From assembly GCA_036924285.1 (NCBI GenBank), contig JAYKYS010000004.1, positions 20,368,001-20,432,000 of the forward strand: a DNA stretch of 64,000 nucleotides. Direction: 5' to 3'. The notes under the pieces are model-generated. The model saw only the letters and a list, made by a program, of their open reading frames with translations. It searched no databases and was not told the DNA's origin. Below, piece by piece: positions 1-11,900 of the stretch; the first letter of the stretch is position 1, and each line of letters begins with the position of its first letter. Position numbers and translations under genes: made by a program. The DNA is from Asterella californica. Lineage: Eukaryota; Streptophyta; Marchantiopsida; Marchantiales; Aytoniaceae.

Positions 1-1119
1 CAGACAAGCGTCTTTGACTTCCTTCTCATCGTATTTTCTATTGTATGGCCGAGATCCAGATCTACCTTCGGCCATGCGTCGTGATTCTACTGAGATGTTG
101 AACCTTGATGACTCGGATATGTGGGTGAGAGCATATTCTCAACGAGTAGAGACATTTTAGAGAGTTATGCCTATGGTTTTTGAGAACCTAATGATTGTTC
201 AACATAGAGACACGTTGCGATATGCGACTATTCGAGGAGAAGATTATCGATCATCGATTCGCAAAATCGCATCGCACCTGATGCACACTGGTCATCATCT
301 GTGTAAGAGCATCACCCAACAAAGGAAAGTTCTCCAAGATATACGGTGGAGACCTCATCTGATGCATCTAGAGATGTCGTAAGATCCGTAACATCTCTCA
401 AAACATCTCAGATCACAGATCATATAAACCTTGACCTCTCCCAACACGCGCGTGACCTTGACATGACCACCCGGCTATCAACAAACGTAAGATCCTGCGC
501 CTCCAGTAGTAAAATATCCGACGGTAATGCTTGCTGGTATCATCTAACGGCTGAAATGAGCAACAAATCAGGATATCTCTACACCAAACATGCCATATGA
601 CGCAATGAGATGCATCTTGCAGCCTCATCTCTCTCCACATACAAGTATTGTTGTACTTGTATGTCTGCTTGCAATACCGCAACCAAACTTGTGCTGATCT
701 CTCCAAACAGCTCCAAGACACGTCTAGATACTGCCACACAATGAGAGTCGTATCCAACAGTGATAAGATCACAGGGCCAATAGCAAGAACAACCCGCTGT
801 TCCTCTACTGACAGTACAAAGACTTCACTCCAAGCCTGTTGCACCAACCGATCAGCATACTGCGGCAACTCTCTACTCGAACTCCAGAATGAAACATCCA
901 AAGAAGATGATACTACTGTAATCATGCTAAGCACGTCTTCATCTTCACGAATACCGAAGTATCCTCCGCATGGGCATTGTCATCTAATAACTCGTCCAGC
1001 CAAGTGATGACCGAACTAAACCCTGCAACGGATGCCATCGTCCTTGGTGTAGACTCTGTTGTTCCAACTCTAGCACTGAACTGCAATGATAAGGGACTCA
1101 TTCGTTCTTCACCGGATTG
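1..1119. other. Unassigned retrotransposon-like flank
   Basis: No gene is recognised here. A minus-strand open stretch (413-934) and a plus-strand one overlap, but neither shows a domain I can name. Because it lies directly upstream of an antisense gypsy protease segment, it is probably more of the same decayed element; that is inference. Confidence 0.4.
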
Positions 1120-1937
1120 TCAACATGATCTGTAAGATGTTGTCTCCGTCCGATAGTCGATCACGAATCCCATAGGGTATAACATAGCACCTCCAACCAA
1201 TACATCATAAGACTCCGCGGCCGTAATGATGGTCATGATCTTTACCATGGAGCCATCCATGAGATGGTTTGATCGAACTCTCACTGTCAGCATCTCGCGT
1301 GTCATGTGTAGAGTTGTATCTCCTGATCCTCCTAGAGATGTCTGTAGTTGGAATGGACATTTCTCCATCTCGGACTTCCTCAAACCCAAACTAATGCATG
1401 CCGCCTTCCTCAACATCAATGGTTGGGCTCCCAAGTCCAACAAGACTTTCTGCGGTCGATACACCTTCTTTGAAGGTGCCACCAAACAGAAGATACCACT
1501 TCTGTTGTCCAATAACACCACACTTGGTGCCAAACCAGCACGGTCAATCGCCGGCTTAGCTGGTAACTCATCTAACTTGGCAATCGCCGCTTGCCAAGTA
1601 CCACTGGTAGCTGTCTTGATCCTCGATCCATGGACACATCTACTGCCTCTCGCTGAACCACTTCAGCACTAGAGATAACTACATCCTCGCTCTCACTGAG
1701 CGTGGCCGTCAACTGGAACACTGGAGCCAAGCTGACTCCCAATGCCTTCATATCCGTGGCTGAAAATAGTACGATTCGCAAAACTGATGCAGCCGTCCCC
1801 AACAAGAGATTTGACGTTGTATCCACAGACGTCGAGGGTTGTCTCGCATCACCTCCACTCCTGGATGTTGATGCCTCCAATTCCACTGCACCATTGATAG
1901 GCCGTTTAGGAACCATAGACGTGGTCCTCAATAGAAT
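1120..1937 (-). pseudogene. Gypsy-type retropepsin (aspartic protease) remnant
   Basis: On the minus strand a linker-like region (about 1937-1572) leads into a protease-like domain (about 1560-1120). The domain shows VLLDLGAQPLML, where retropepsins carry a D-[ST]-G-A active-site loop, and later ESYDVLVGGAMLYPMGF, the usual C-terminal strand and flap region of retrotransposon proteases. The stretch ends at a stop at 1120 with no reverse transcriptase following on this strand. The second catalytic-loop residue is Leu rather than Ser or Thr, so it is probably inactive. It lies head to head with the plus-strand copia fragment starting at about 1938. It is best read as a decayed Ty3/gypsy gag-protease piece; the family call is moderate because only one domain is visible. 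Confidence 0.55.
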
Positions 1938-3462
1938 AGAGTTCACTTGAGGAGATGATGCACAAAGTCCAATAGGTGAGTGCTATGAAAGCTGAATTTG
2001 CTGCACTTCACCACCAACAGACTTGGGAATTGGTGGACTTACCTGAGGATAAGAAGACGGATGATTGCAGGTGGATCTTCAAGATCAAGTGCAACTCGGA
2101 TGGTATCTTGTGTCGATACAAGACCAGATTGTAGCCAAGGGTTACGCTCTGCAACATGGAGTGGATTTTGAGGAGACCTTTGCTCCAGTTACGAAGATGG
2201 TATCTGTTCGAACCTCAGTTGCAGTTGCAATTCAGAAAAGTTGGAAGATGCACACTTCAAGAACGCTTTCCTCAAGGGTGATCTTGAGGAGGAGATCTAC
2301 ATGCAGCAACCTCCAGGTTATGAGGATCCTCAGTTCCTTTCTCGTGTATGTAAGTTACAGAAAGCTCTCTATGGTCTGAAACAGACACCAAGAGCATGGT
2401 ATGCAAAGACCAGTTCCTACTTGCAGTCTCTTGGTTTCCATCTTTGTAGTTCAGACTCTATCTTATATTCATTAAGAATACGAGATCAGATTGTCGTGAT
2501 CACCGTCTATGTTGATGATTTGATCGTTTCTTATAAGTATGAGGAGCTTATTTCCCAGATCAAGGATCACTTGAAATCTGAGTTCGAGATGATGGACTAG
2601 GAGAGCTCAAGTACTTTCTTGCTGTGGAGTTTATTAGAGATGGGAAGGATATTTGACTTATACAAAGACAATATGCTCTCAGTATGCTTGAGAGATTTGG
2701 TATGCTTGATTGCAAACCCATTGCTACGTCATTAGAGCAAGAGATAAAGCTAGGAGCAGAGGATGGTGAGTTACTTGATGATCCATGCATGTATAGACAA
2801 ATGGTTATGAGTCTTATCTATCTGACTAGCACCAGATCAGACTTGAGCTTTGTCGTCGATTTGATTAGTCAGTTTATGCAATCACCACGAAGACCACATT
2901 TAGACACTGTCAAGCGGATCTTCCACTATGTGAAGTTCTCGATGTAGTACGGACTTCACTATCGATACGGTGGACCATTGTTGTTACATGACTACACTGA
3001 TGCTGATTGTGCAGCGTGCCGATATGAGATCCACGTCAGGTTATGCTTTTGGATTTAGAAGTGCAGCTATAAGCTGGACTTCTAAGAAGCAACTTACGGT
3101 TGTTTTGTCATCCACAGAAGTAGAGTACCGAGGAGCAACGAACGCTACATGCGAATCAATTTGACTTCGATGTTTGCTATTTGATATGTTGTGGAGTGTA
3201 CAAATCCTATTGTTTTATATATTGACAACATGAGCAACATGAAGTTAGTTAATAATCCTGTTTTTCATGTTAAGACGAAGCACATTGAGGTACACTATCA
3301 TTTCATTAGAGAGAAGGTCCTTGCATGTGAGATTGAGCTCAGTGATGTGAGCACAAGAGATCAAGTTGTCGATATCTTCACTAAGATATTACATAGAGAC
3401 AAGTTTGATGCTTTCAGACATTGTCTAGGAGTACAAGATGTTGAGTCGAGCTTGAAGGGAAG
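1938..3462 (+). pseudogene. Ty1/copia pol remnant: reverse transcriptase and RNase H
   Basis: The reading order is the classic copia 3' half. First comes the RVT_2 reverse-transcriptase start (LHHQQTWELVDLP, then GVDFEETFAPVTKM), then the [20 protein letters not shown] block, the catalytic YVDDL (about 2510) and LKYFLAVEF. RNase H follows (SSTEVEY, then VLYIDNMSNMKL and KHIEVHYHFIRE). It is broken by stops near 2132, 2598, 2655 and 2946 and by frameshifts near 2250, 3020 and 3165, so it cannot make polyprotein. Gag, protease and integrase are missing: the similarity to the antisense copy at 31-34 kb begins only at about 1938. A purine-rich tract at 3452-3462 precedes the LTR. Confidence 0.9.
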
Positions 3463-3700
3463 TGCTGATATAATCCCAATCTCTAGTAGATCGATGACTA
3501 CTGTTAGCTGTAGTGGTTAGGATAGTTACGTACAGTTAGTTAGAGGACTAACCCACCATTAGAGTTTTCCTTGTACTCACCTCCATTGTATATACATGAA
3601 GAGGCGAAGCCTCTCTCATCTCATTCCTATTTTACTTCCTTGTCTACTCGCTCTCTCTTCTTGGAGTGAATGTATTCTTAGAAGTATCGATCTTTCTACA
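3463..3700 (+). repeat. Putative copia 3' LTR
   Basis: The segment begins TGCTGATA directly after the purine-rich tract GAAGGGAAG and ends TCTTTCTACA, giving TG...CA ends over 238 bases. It contains a promoter-like TTGTATATACATGAAG run followed by GAGGCGAAGCCTC, a layout common in plant copia LTRs. No second copy is present in the window, so the boundaries rest on the tract and the terminal dinucleotides only. Confidence 0.55.
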
Positions 3701-3841
3701 CATCCAAGATATGCAGCCGGTGAACATAATGACGATAAGGATTACAGAGGTGAGATCGATCGTAGATGTTTATTGAAGCATTTGCAAGACGGTTTATTTA
3801 CTCAATGGGAGATCTGTACTCAAGATATGACCAATTTTAGC

Positions 3842-4560
3842 TAACTGAGGTGAGTAGGACCGTGACTATGATGAGAACGATATTGGGGTTGGTTCGGATG
3901 TGTACTATCAATAAGAGCTACCAACTCTGTTGTGCATATGATGAACGAGATGAATAGAGTCTTAAGAGACTTCATCCTTGAGAAGACAATATCTTTCTCA
4001 GACGATATTCCAATCAAGGGGCGCTGGGATGATGAAAAAGATGAAGCATTAAATCAGAGGGGTTGTCAGAAGCATGTCGTTGATCATATGCCTGATTGTC
4101 TGATTGTGAGAAGATCTTTTCTCGACTAGGAGAAATTCATCTTACACTAAGTGCAAAGTCAATGTTCATGGTTAGAGAGGTTGTTATCATATGGTATCTT
4201 TGTGGATCACTCAGAAAGAAACCAGATCCGAGCAAGGTTGATGCGATCGGGAGGATGAAAGAGATTTGCAACTTCTTAATAGAGGTACAAAGATTTTTGG
4301 GAGCATGTGTTTTTATCATATATGGATTCTGCATTAAGTTCATGGAGCGGATCCGTTATATGTTTTACTCATGAAGGATCATAAGTTTTGATGAGACAAA
4401 GAGTACACTGAAGCCGTGCAAAAGTTAAAGACGTTCTTATCGTCTCCTCTAGTGCTAGGACGGGTGGATAACAAGTATGATAGACCAATAGTTCTTATCA
4501 TGGATACTAGTCTTATCATGATCAGAGAACGTGGGACAAGATAATATATACGGTGACATA
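3842..4560 (+). pseudogene. Ty3/gypsy reverse transcriptase remnant
   Basis: The translated pieces follow the gypsy reverse-transcriptase order: TNSVVHMMNEMNRVLRDF, then FSDDIPIKG (position of the catalytic YxDD-like box, here SDD), then CEKIFSRLGEIHLTLS, YLCGSLRKKPDPSKVDAI, RFLGAC, and later SSPLVLGRVDNKY with VLIMDTS, the start of the RNase H region. Stops and frameshifts break it, for example near 4127 and near 4310 where YHIW-type wording lies one frame away. It is a dead fragment. The wording resembles gypsy elements I associate with bryophyte genomes; I cannot verify that here. Confidence 0.75.
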
Positions 4561-4730
4561 TTTATCGTGGAGCTAAGGTCTTAAGTGCTCGTAAATGCGC
4601 TTATCTGCAAGTCAGGAGGGTAGACCCGATCCATATCTCAAGATCGTTGAGGAAAAGAAGGAAGTCCTCATATTGACCTTTTTCAGATTTTTTGCTACGA
4701 GTTTGGTACATAGTTCGGGTTTTGATATTG

Positions 4731-4925
4731 TTCTCTCTATATTGCTAGCTACGTGGGCTGCATTGGCAATCCTCGTTTGGGTTACGATGATCTGACAATC
4801 AGACAAGTCGTATTCTGAACAATGACGATGATGCGATTTGGATTCTGACGTTGAGTTGTGTTCTCTATATCGCTAGCTACGTGACTACAATCATGACCCT
4901 CATTGGATTAGAGTGACATGATCAT
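4731..4925 (+). repeat. Short direct duplication inside gypsy debris
   Basis: The phrase GTTCTCTCTATATTGCTAGC (about 4731) recurs as GTTCTCTATATCGCTAGC (about 4859), each followed by CTACGTG and then by loosely similar sequence containing a TGATC/TGACA run. The spacing is about 125 bases. It looks like an old tandem duplication in decayed retrotransposon sequence. Confidence 0.4.
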
Positions 4926-5045
4926 CATGCTAGTGGTGTACTGAGCGGCGGTGTCAATGCGATAACAATATTACGGCTGCAGAGATTATATAATGTATTC
5001 AGGAGTTTGGATGACGAGACACTGTTGTGGAGCTCATTGTTAGCA

Positions 5046-5702
5046 AATGAATGATTCCTTTGCTTTTAGTTAAGCTTCGACGGTTATTGTTCTAAGTTGG
5101 GTTTCAAAAACTAGTTTAGAGACTCGCGTGCAAACTACACTGGTATGTGTTTCAGTTTTGTGAGAAACAACAAAAGTGTATTGAAAGTGAGGTTTGGATA
5201 TTTGAAAGGCTTGTTCTTGTGGTTGTGTGTGTCCCTCTCGTCTTTGTTCTTGTATCTCTACAGCGAGATATCTCACGTATTCTTGGACAACATTCACGTA
5301 AAATACATACGATAACATCATTTTTGAACTCATAAATTTCATAACTGCAATGTTGAATCCTCGACTTGGATGATGTCTAACTTTTGAATTTTTGATAGAT
5401 AACGAGTCTTCACAAATGAATAAAACACAATAGTATTGGATAAACTTGAAGTAAAAAATATTATTCGTCCGTCCTCATAAGCAAATGAAACACATATCAA
5501 TAGTTTGTGAACCAAACATACGATACGCATGCTCGAGAACATTGATGTACGAACGAAACACATAATTGAAATAATAATTTCTGTAAATAAATCTTTTTCA
5601 AAACAACTTGATGTTATTTTTGGTACCATAATATCGTTCTTAATGCACTAACACCATTTAAGTTTCATTGCTCATTCGGATCTCTGCTCCAAAATACATC
5701 GA
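5046..5702. other. Intergenic, no gene seen
   Basis: AT-rich sequence with short open frames on both strands, none with a recognisable motif. It separates the gypsy debris from the MITE. Confidence 0.5.
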
Positions 5703-5705
5703 TAA

Positions 5706-6046
5706 GAGCGTATCCACTCGTATAGAAATAAGGACCTCCTTTTCTCTAATTTACATATGAAGAGTGAAAGATCTTTATCTTTTAGGGAAGAATTTCTCCA
5801 TCGCACTCCTTAAATGATTATCTCAAGAATATCAGAAACTCAAACCTTCTCAAAACTATCAAAAACTGTTACTCAAACGGTTTGATATTGGATATTTAGT
5901 GCAATCTTTAAGTTAGGGAAGCACGGTAGCTTTTAGAGAATTCTGTAAATTAAAGACTAGTATAAAAATCAGCAGTAGGAAAGTTTTCTCCTAACTGGCT
6001 CCCTAACTGGTTAAGGAACTTTTAAAGACCAGTGGTGGAGATGCTC
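5706..6046. mobile_element. Tourist-like MITE (PIF/Harbinger superfamily)
   Basis: A 341-base AT-rich segment has matching ends: GAGCGTATCCAC at 5706-5717 and GTGGAGATGCTC at 6035-6046, whose complement GAGCATCTCCAC matches the left end at 10 of 12 positions. It is bracketed by TAA at 5703-5705 and TAA at 6047-6049, the 3-base target duplication typical of PIF/Harbinger elements. No coding capacity is present. A Harbinger-type protein remnant at 42.5-44.9 kb could come from an autonomous relative, though its ends were not found. Confidence 0.6.
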
Positions 6047-6049
6047 TAA

Positions 6050-8902
6050 GAGGTATTTCTGCAATCGCAGTTTAAAACTGCAGAAGCTGAGTTTGCACAT
6101 GTGTGTTAGAGGTGGTAATAAGCAGAAGCTTGAGACTACATGCAGTTTCAGTTTGGATAATAGAGTTGGATGGAAAAAGTACAGGTTCTCACATTTTCGG
6201 AGAAAGATTGTGACCGGGTGTTTTTGAGTTTCAAGCTTGCAGTTTCGACATAGACACAAGCGAGATGGCTGGTTATCACCTCCACATCAACAAAGTCAAG
6301 TCGAAACTGCAAAAATAATGAGAAGAAAAAAATGAACAAAGATAAAACTGTGCAAAAATATTTTTGATTTAAAAATTATCTTAATTAGTAACAAAAATAT
6401 CAAAAAACTACACGATATGTAATTTTGAAATGCAAGTGAAAAGTAACTCCAAGTACACTAAGTACCCAGGAGGGAATTCCTGGTGAACCTCACATCTCTC
6501 TATGCAGAAAAACGAATCTCCCGGGATCCCCTTAGTTTGAAACGCCCTATTTGTCAACATGTGACACTATTGGACGATGCGGAAAATACTTCTTCTGTCA
6601 TCCGTTTCTGAACTAGAGGAAGTCGGGCGGGCGAAATAATGACTGAAATCCAGCGCCTGCTAAAACCAGCCACAACGCAGTACAGCTAAACCAGCTGACA
6701 CAGTACACGTGGCGTGGGACGGAGGCTTCAACTGTCACCAGGCGGTGCGAGAGACCGGCGGCCACAAGTAGCCAGGAGCTCACAGAAGCTTCGGTCAAAA
6801 GCTTGGATGGCGAAGCCGGGTGGCTGCTACGGCATGAGTGGGTCCTGCGACCATATCGCGTATATTTTGACCTCATATGCGATTAATGGCTACGGTCGTT
6901 TGTCGGTGTATTTGTGTCGACGACATCTGGTGGTTGAAGAGAAATGAAATGCCCTCAGTCCAGCCGGACATTCCATCCACTGGGGGTTTGGCTGAAATTG
7001 GCTCGCCTTCTCCCTTCCTCTCCCTTCCTTGGCTGGGCCTACTGGATGATCGTAGACTATAATGCGAATGACAGCACTGTTTATGCTGTTAGTGTTGGAG
7101 CCTCTACCCGCGCCTCAGTCCGGCCCGAAAGCGACCAAGTCCGCTCGACCTTCGGCTTTCCTGACTTTCCTGACTGGCTGCTGTTTATATGTTCGGCTTG
7201 TGCTCATTCTCACCTCTTTCTCCTTCTCTCGTCTTCTCGTCACTGCGCTCTGCTCTTCTGCTGCACTGGCCTGGTCTGACCTCACTGCTGTCCTCCTGCC
7301 CGCCCTGCCCTCCCCGGCCTAGCATTGGCTCTGGGCCTCTGGCTGGGAAAAGGGTCGCTCGCTTCCGTCGTCATCTTTACTTCTCCTGGCTTGGCTGCTG
7401 GGCTGTGATACTTTCTGCCCTCTGGTCAGCAGCAAGCAGGAAGAATACGAAGAAGAGGAAGATTGAGCACGGGAGGATGATGAGTAGAGGAATAGTATCT
7501 CAGCGTTCTCCTTCTGCTCGTTCTCAAAGATAGAGCGAGGGGGCGAGAGGGGAAGAAAGTGAGTGCTGCAGCGTGTGCATGGTACAGAGAGGAAAAGTGA
7601 ACGAGGGGAGACCGAGTTACTAGGTCATTATAGAAGCATTATCGCAAAGAGGACATGCAGCTTTCTGGAGTGTGCGAGGGAGCGCTCAGAGCGCAGAGTA
7701 TGTGGTTCAGATCGCTTTTTCCCGGGAAGAAATAGAATTGTTTTTGGTGGAGACTTGGAGATTTGTGCGCACACGTGTGTGAGGGAGTGGTGGCAGTCTG
7801 TGGAAGAGTTGTAAGAGGAAAGTCTCTTTTGGCGGTTGACGAGGAGCTGAGAATTTTCTGAGACGGAGACTTGACGAATTTCTGCTGCTGCTGCTACTGG
7901 CGCTGGTTGGGGTCTTCCTGGCCATATCAGAAGGTGGTGTCATTGAAGCACCCAACACACACACACACACACGCACACACTGTGCCAAGTCTGCTCTGCC
8001 TGCCTCATCTGAGGTTGTAGATCTCCATTGGGTAGTTGGATCTAGGAGCACCGCGGGACCAACTTCGCGCGGAAGGTCTCCGTCACTGGAAGTTGGCTAC
8101 AGTGCTATTGGAAAGGTGGTGACATAGAAGGCTACACTGCGGCACCTGGAGAACTGCGTTCTGGCGCGGGACAAGCACTGAAAGAGAGGATTCCTCGTAC
8201 GTATTGCGAGTATGTGCTGCACGGATTGCTGTGAGAGGAAGTATGGAGAATTGTAATTGGCGTCTGGATTTTCCAAGAAGTCAATCCGGTCTGTCCAACA
8301 AGCATTGTGAAATTGCATTCACATTCTTGCTTCTTAGAAACGGCATCAACCTTCCTCTGAACTCGACATTGTTAAGGAAACATTGTAATTGCAGATGCGC
8401 CAGCTACATGCCAAAGGCCTTATCATCTCCGTGCGCCAGATAGTGTTCCTTCAAGGAAGTATCTGTGCTGCTGCATTTCGGGATCACAACCTTTCGTTAC
8501 GATCAGTTTTGCTGAGACGCATTTTGAGATTCTTTACTCGAGATTCTTTACTCGGTCGCTCGTTCGCTCGCTGACCAGTTGTGCTAGGGAACTGCTCATC
8601 GAGCGAATTCCGAGGTTTAGGGTTTAGGCCTCGCGTTGTGGCTGCCCTGATGTGCATACGCTGATCGATAGCTGTGACGGAGCGGCTAGTCTGAAAGTAC
8701 TACCTCGGTAAAAGGATAGTGGTTCGCCAGAAACATTTTTGCGGTCAAAGTATGCTGCTCTTGTGAGTCAACCGCTCCAACTTGGTGACGAGTGTCAGTC
8801 TCGAGGTTGATTTGGGCATCCGTGTATCCGCGTTAACTTGAGGGAAGTAGGCAACTTACTGTCTCTGACCTGTCGATCTTCGTGAAAGACCTCAACGGTG
8901 GC
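6050..8902 (+). promoter_or_regulatory. Upstream region and probable long 5' leader of the phosphatase gene
   Basis: Base composition shifts from AT-rich to mixed and GC-richer after about 6450. The segment from about 7000 to 8900 has many short upstream ATGs, CT- and GA-rich runs, a CTG run at about 7880 and a CA repeat at 7954-7980. No protein domain is visible. It probably holds promoter and leader, perhaps with leader introns, but I cannot place a transcription start. Small inverted pairs are seen at 6067-6081 (GCAGTTTAAAACTGC) and between 6238 and 6310 (GCAGTTTCGAC / GTCGAAACTGC). Confidence 0.4.
7954..7980. repeat. CA microsatellite
   Basis: An (AC)n run interrupted once by CG, lying in the probable leader of the phosphatase gene. 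Confidence 0.9.
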
Positions 8903-11900
8903 ATGGCGTGGAGGTCCAACCATCAAGCAGTGTATCCAGATCCGTCGCTACCATTTTCATCCCCAGGATGTGCGTCGGCCGCACTGTCTATTTCATCGAC
9001 CACGGCATCGTCCTATCCTCCTTCATCGCGTACATTGACAGTTTCCAAATCTGTTCCTATCCCAGCGAAGAAGACTGAACACTGTAACACTCTTAATAGA
9101 GAGGTGCTTGGTTGGCTGGATGCTATGAAAGCTCAGTCCCCTCCTCGATTTGAAAGTTACATGGGCGGCGTCCTTGACTCAAAGGCTCAGGAAGCAGCAG
9201 CTGTAGCACAGTACTCCGCATGGATGGCAAGCTCTTCTCCCTGCTTTTTGCAAGTATTTCTTTTACTTCTGCGTGCAGATAAGGTAGCTCCGTTATCTAG
9301 TCGTGCGTGTAACTCTACAACAGACATAGTAACACCCTGGGAAACATTTCAGGAAAATCATCCATCCGCGTTGGAAAATTTTGAAGAATTGATGGACGAG
9401 GCGGCTGGCAAGCAGATTGCCGTGTTTCTGGACTACGATGGCACACTGTCTCCCATTGTGGAAGATCCCGACCGGGCCTACATGTCCGATCTGGTACTGC
9501 ATCTTTTGTCAGGCAGCGAAGAAATATTGCTTCAAGTGCAACTTGGTTGGTGACGTGTTTTTGTTTGCTGATTCTGCATGTGGGGGATTTTAACTTGTGG
9601 CAAGCTGCCCTCCACGCCCGCATCAGTAACCATTTTTCGTAGAGTCTTCATTCTTTGGGACCACTGGCTCTTAGTGTTCATTGTCCGATGGACGTCGTTT
9701 GTCTGTCTGCAGATGAGAGCCACCGTGAAGGAGGTAGCCACGCATTTTCCCACCGCGATTATCAGTGGGAGAGGAAGGGAGAAGGTGCTTACTTCTTTTT
9801 TGTGTCTTATTCCGTTCTGTCTTCTTGCGCTGTGTCGTGCAGGACTTCTTCGTGCCCGTGTATTAGATGGTGACGATGGAGTCATCATGTCGTCATTTGG
9901 TCCGCCTTCTGCGGGAGCGGACTCTTTGTTGTTGCTGCTTGTGTTCTTTGCTTTTCACGTTTTACGGTTGTTCTCTAGTTTGTCCACGGTCAAACATCGA
10001 TAGCGATTACGTTCCAGGACTGAACATGTCGAAGGGTCGTCTTAGCTAGTGGCGCGGGCTACTCGGCAACTAGTATCATGCAGGATGGCGTAGCTGTTAC
10101 TCGGGAACTGTTTAAAGGTGTTGATGGCAGATGGCCGTAGCAGCGTATCACTTGTCCGACGAATTTTGTACGGGAGTGAATTTGAGAACTCGCAGTATGC
10201 ACTCGTGGATCTTATGGAGATGCACGGTAGCGTATGTGTACGAATCACAGATGAGCTTATCACCGATACATCAGGAAGGAGCCTTTCCTCAGGGATTGAC
10301 GTCACGATCATGCGTGCAGGGAGGTCCAGAATGCCAAGGAAATACCCATGAAGACGTTAGCCTAAGTGTAAAAGCAGTATCAAGTCCTTTTGAAGACCGG
10401 CAAAAGCCAAAGTAGAAAAGCTCATACCTCCACACGACATTCTGAACCTTAGATGTCCAACAACGTTCCGGCCTCTAATCTCGTCCCTCGTCGCTTGGTT
10501 GGGCAGGTATATGACTTTGTACAACTAGCTGAACTGTACTACGCCGGAAGTCATGGAATGGACATCATGGGACCAGCAGAGGGCTGTAACGGTTTCAAAG
10601 CTACCGGAACTCGGGCAAAGGATAAAAAGGTTAGTGAGAAACCTTGTGCTGGTTCACTCCATATGGTTTACTCGTATGTAGTTCTGTGCTCTCTCTGGGT
10701 ATGACGTTTACCCCTTCGCTCGGGATTAGGGTGAAGTTCTGACGCCGTTCATCTGCTGTATTTAGGGTAATGATATTGTATTCTTCCAGCCAGCCAGCAG
10801 ATTTTTACCAATGATGGATCAGGTATGCCAAGAGTTTTAGTTTGTTTCCTTGTTATCTTTTTCTGTTCTCATCGTTACGTCAGATATAGACCTATCGAAC
10901 GTTCATTAACTCATTATTTATAGGTATGTAAGCTTTTGGAGGACAAGGCAGAGAGCATTCCAGGTGCCAAAATCGAGCACAACAAGTTCTGTGTGACGAT
11001 ACATTTTCGTCGAGTCAGAGAGGAGGTAATACACACTGCGAACTCCTCTGATTACGTTTAAGTCTCTTAAGCTACCCATGATCTACTTTTTAGATTGGAA
11101 GCGTTGAATCCTGATACCACTTGCCGGTTATTTCACACGTTGACCTTTAGTTTCTGACATCTTGATTCAAGGTCGTGCTTTGTTCGCCTCTTGTAATCCG
11201 ATAAACTACTCTGCCTTAATGGATATGATTTTCTTGTTTTTGTTTTCCGCGGTCTCTGTTACCAGCATACTCGGTTGTACTCATGGGATGGTTTAGTTAG
11301 CAAAAGGTTTAATCCCCATAGTAGCTCTGAGGTTCTTTTCGAAAGGGCAGGACTTCGAATACCAGCCCTTTCGAAAAGACTCAGAGCCGCGTATGTGGCG
11401 ATGAATATTTCTGGGACGTATGCGTTAATGCTTCTTCTGGGGACTGACAGAGATGGGAAGTGCAGATCGCTGGTGACTCCCATGGGGATCGCCTGTATTG
11501 CTCACTTTGCTTCTAGCCCTGGCAGTCCTCTCACCCACATCAACTTCCGTCTAGTAAGGCGGTGGACGTTACGTACTGATGGTACTTTTTAAGCTATGTC
11601 TGCGAGCGCTGCGAAGGAACGAGTGGACTGCCCTGATATTGTGCTTTATGAAAGAATGTAGGGTGGAAGTTCAGACTTTCTACCCAGTCATAAAACGAGC
11701 CTGTGCCTCCTATTCTCATAGATCCGGGCCTCCTCTCAGTTGCACCTTGTATGAGCTGAGGTTGAAGGACAGATAGCTCTAATTACTTTGTTGGATGCAT
11801 CGGTTGTGAGCTTCGTCTGTCCTTTTACTTTTAGGCAGGTTATCTGTTAGCTCATTCATCGGGCTTAGCCCACGTGGTAGTTCATTTCATTGACAGTCGG

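Noticed and set aside
413..934. 173-codon minus-strand open frame as a gene
   Set aside because: No domain, no plausible start context, rich in unlikely residues, and overlapped by a plus-strand open frame; probably repeat debris.
7800..8880. Upstream open frames as separate genes before TPP
   Set aside because: They are short, overlap on both strands, include microsatellite sequence and lack motifs; more likely leader sequence.
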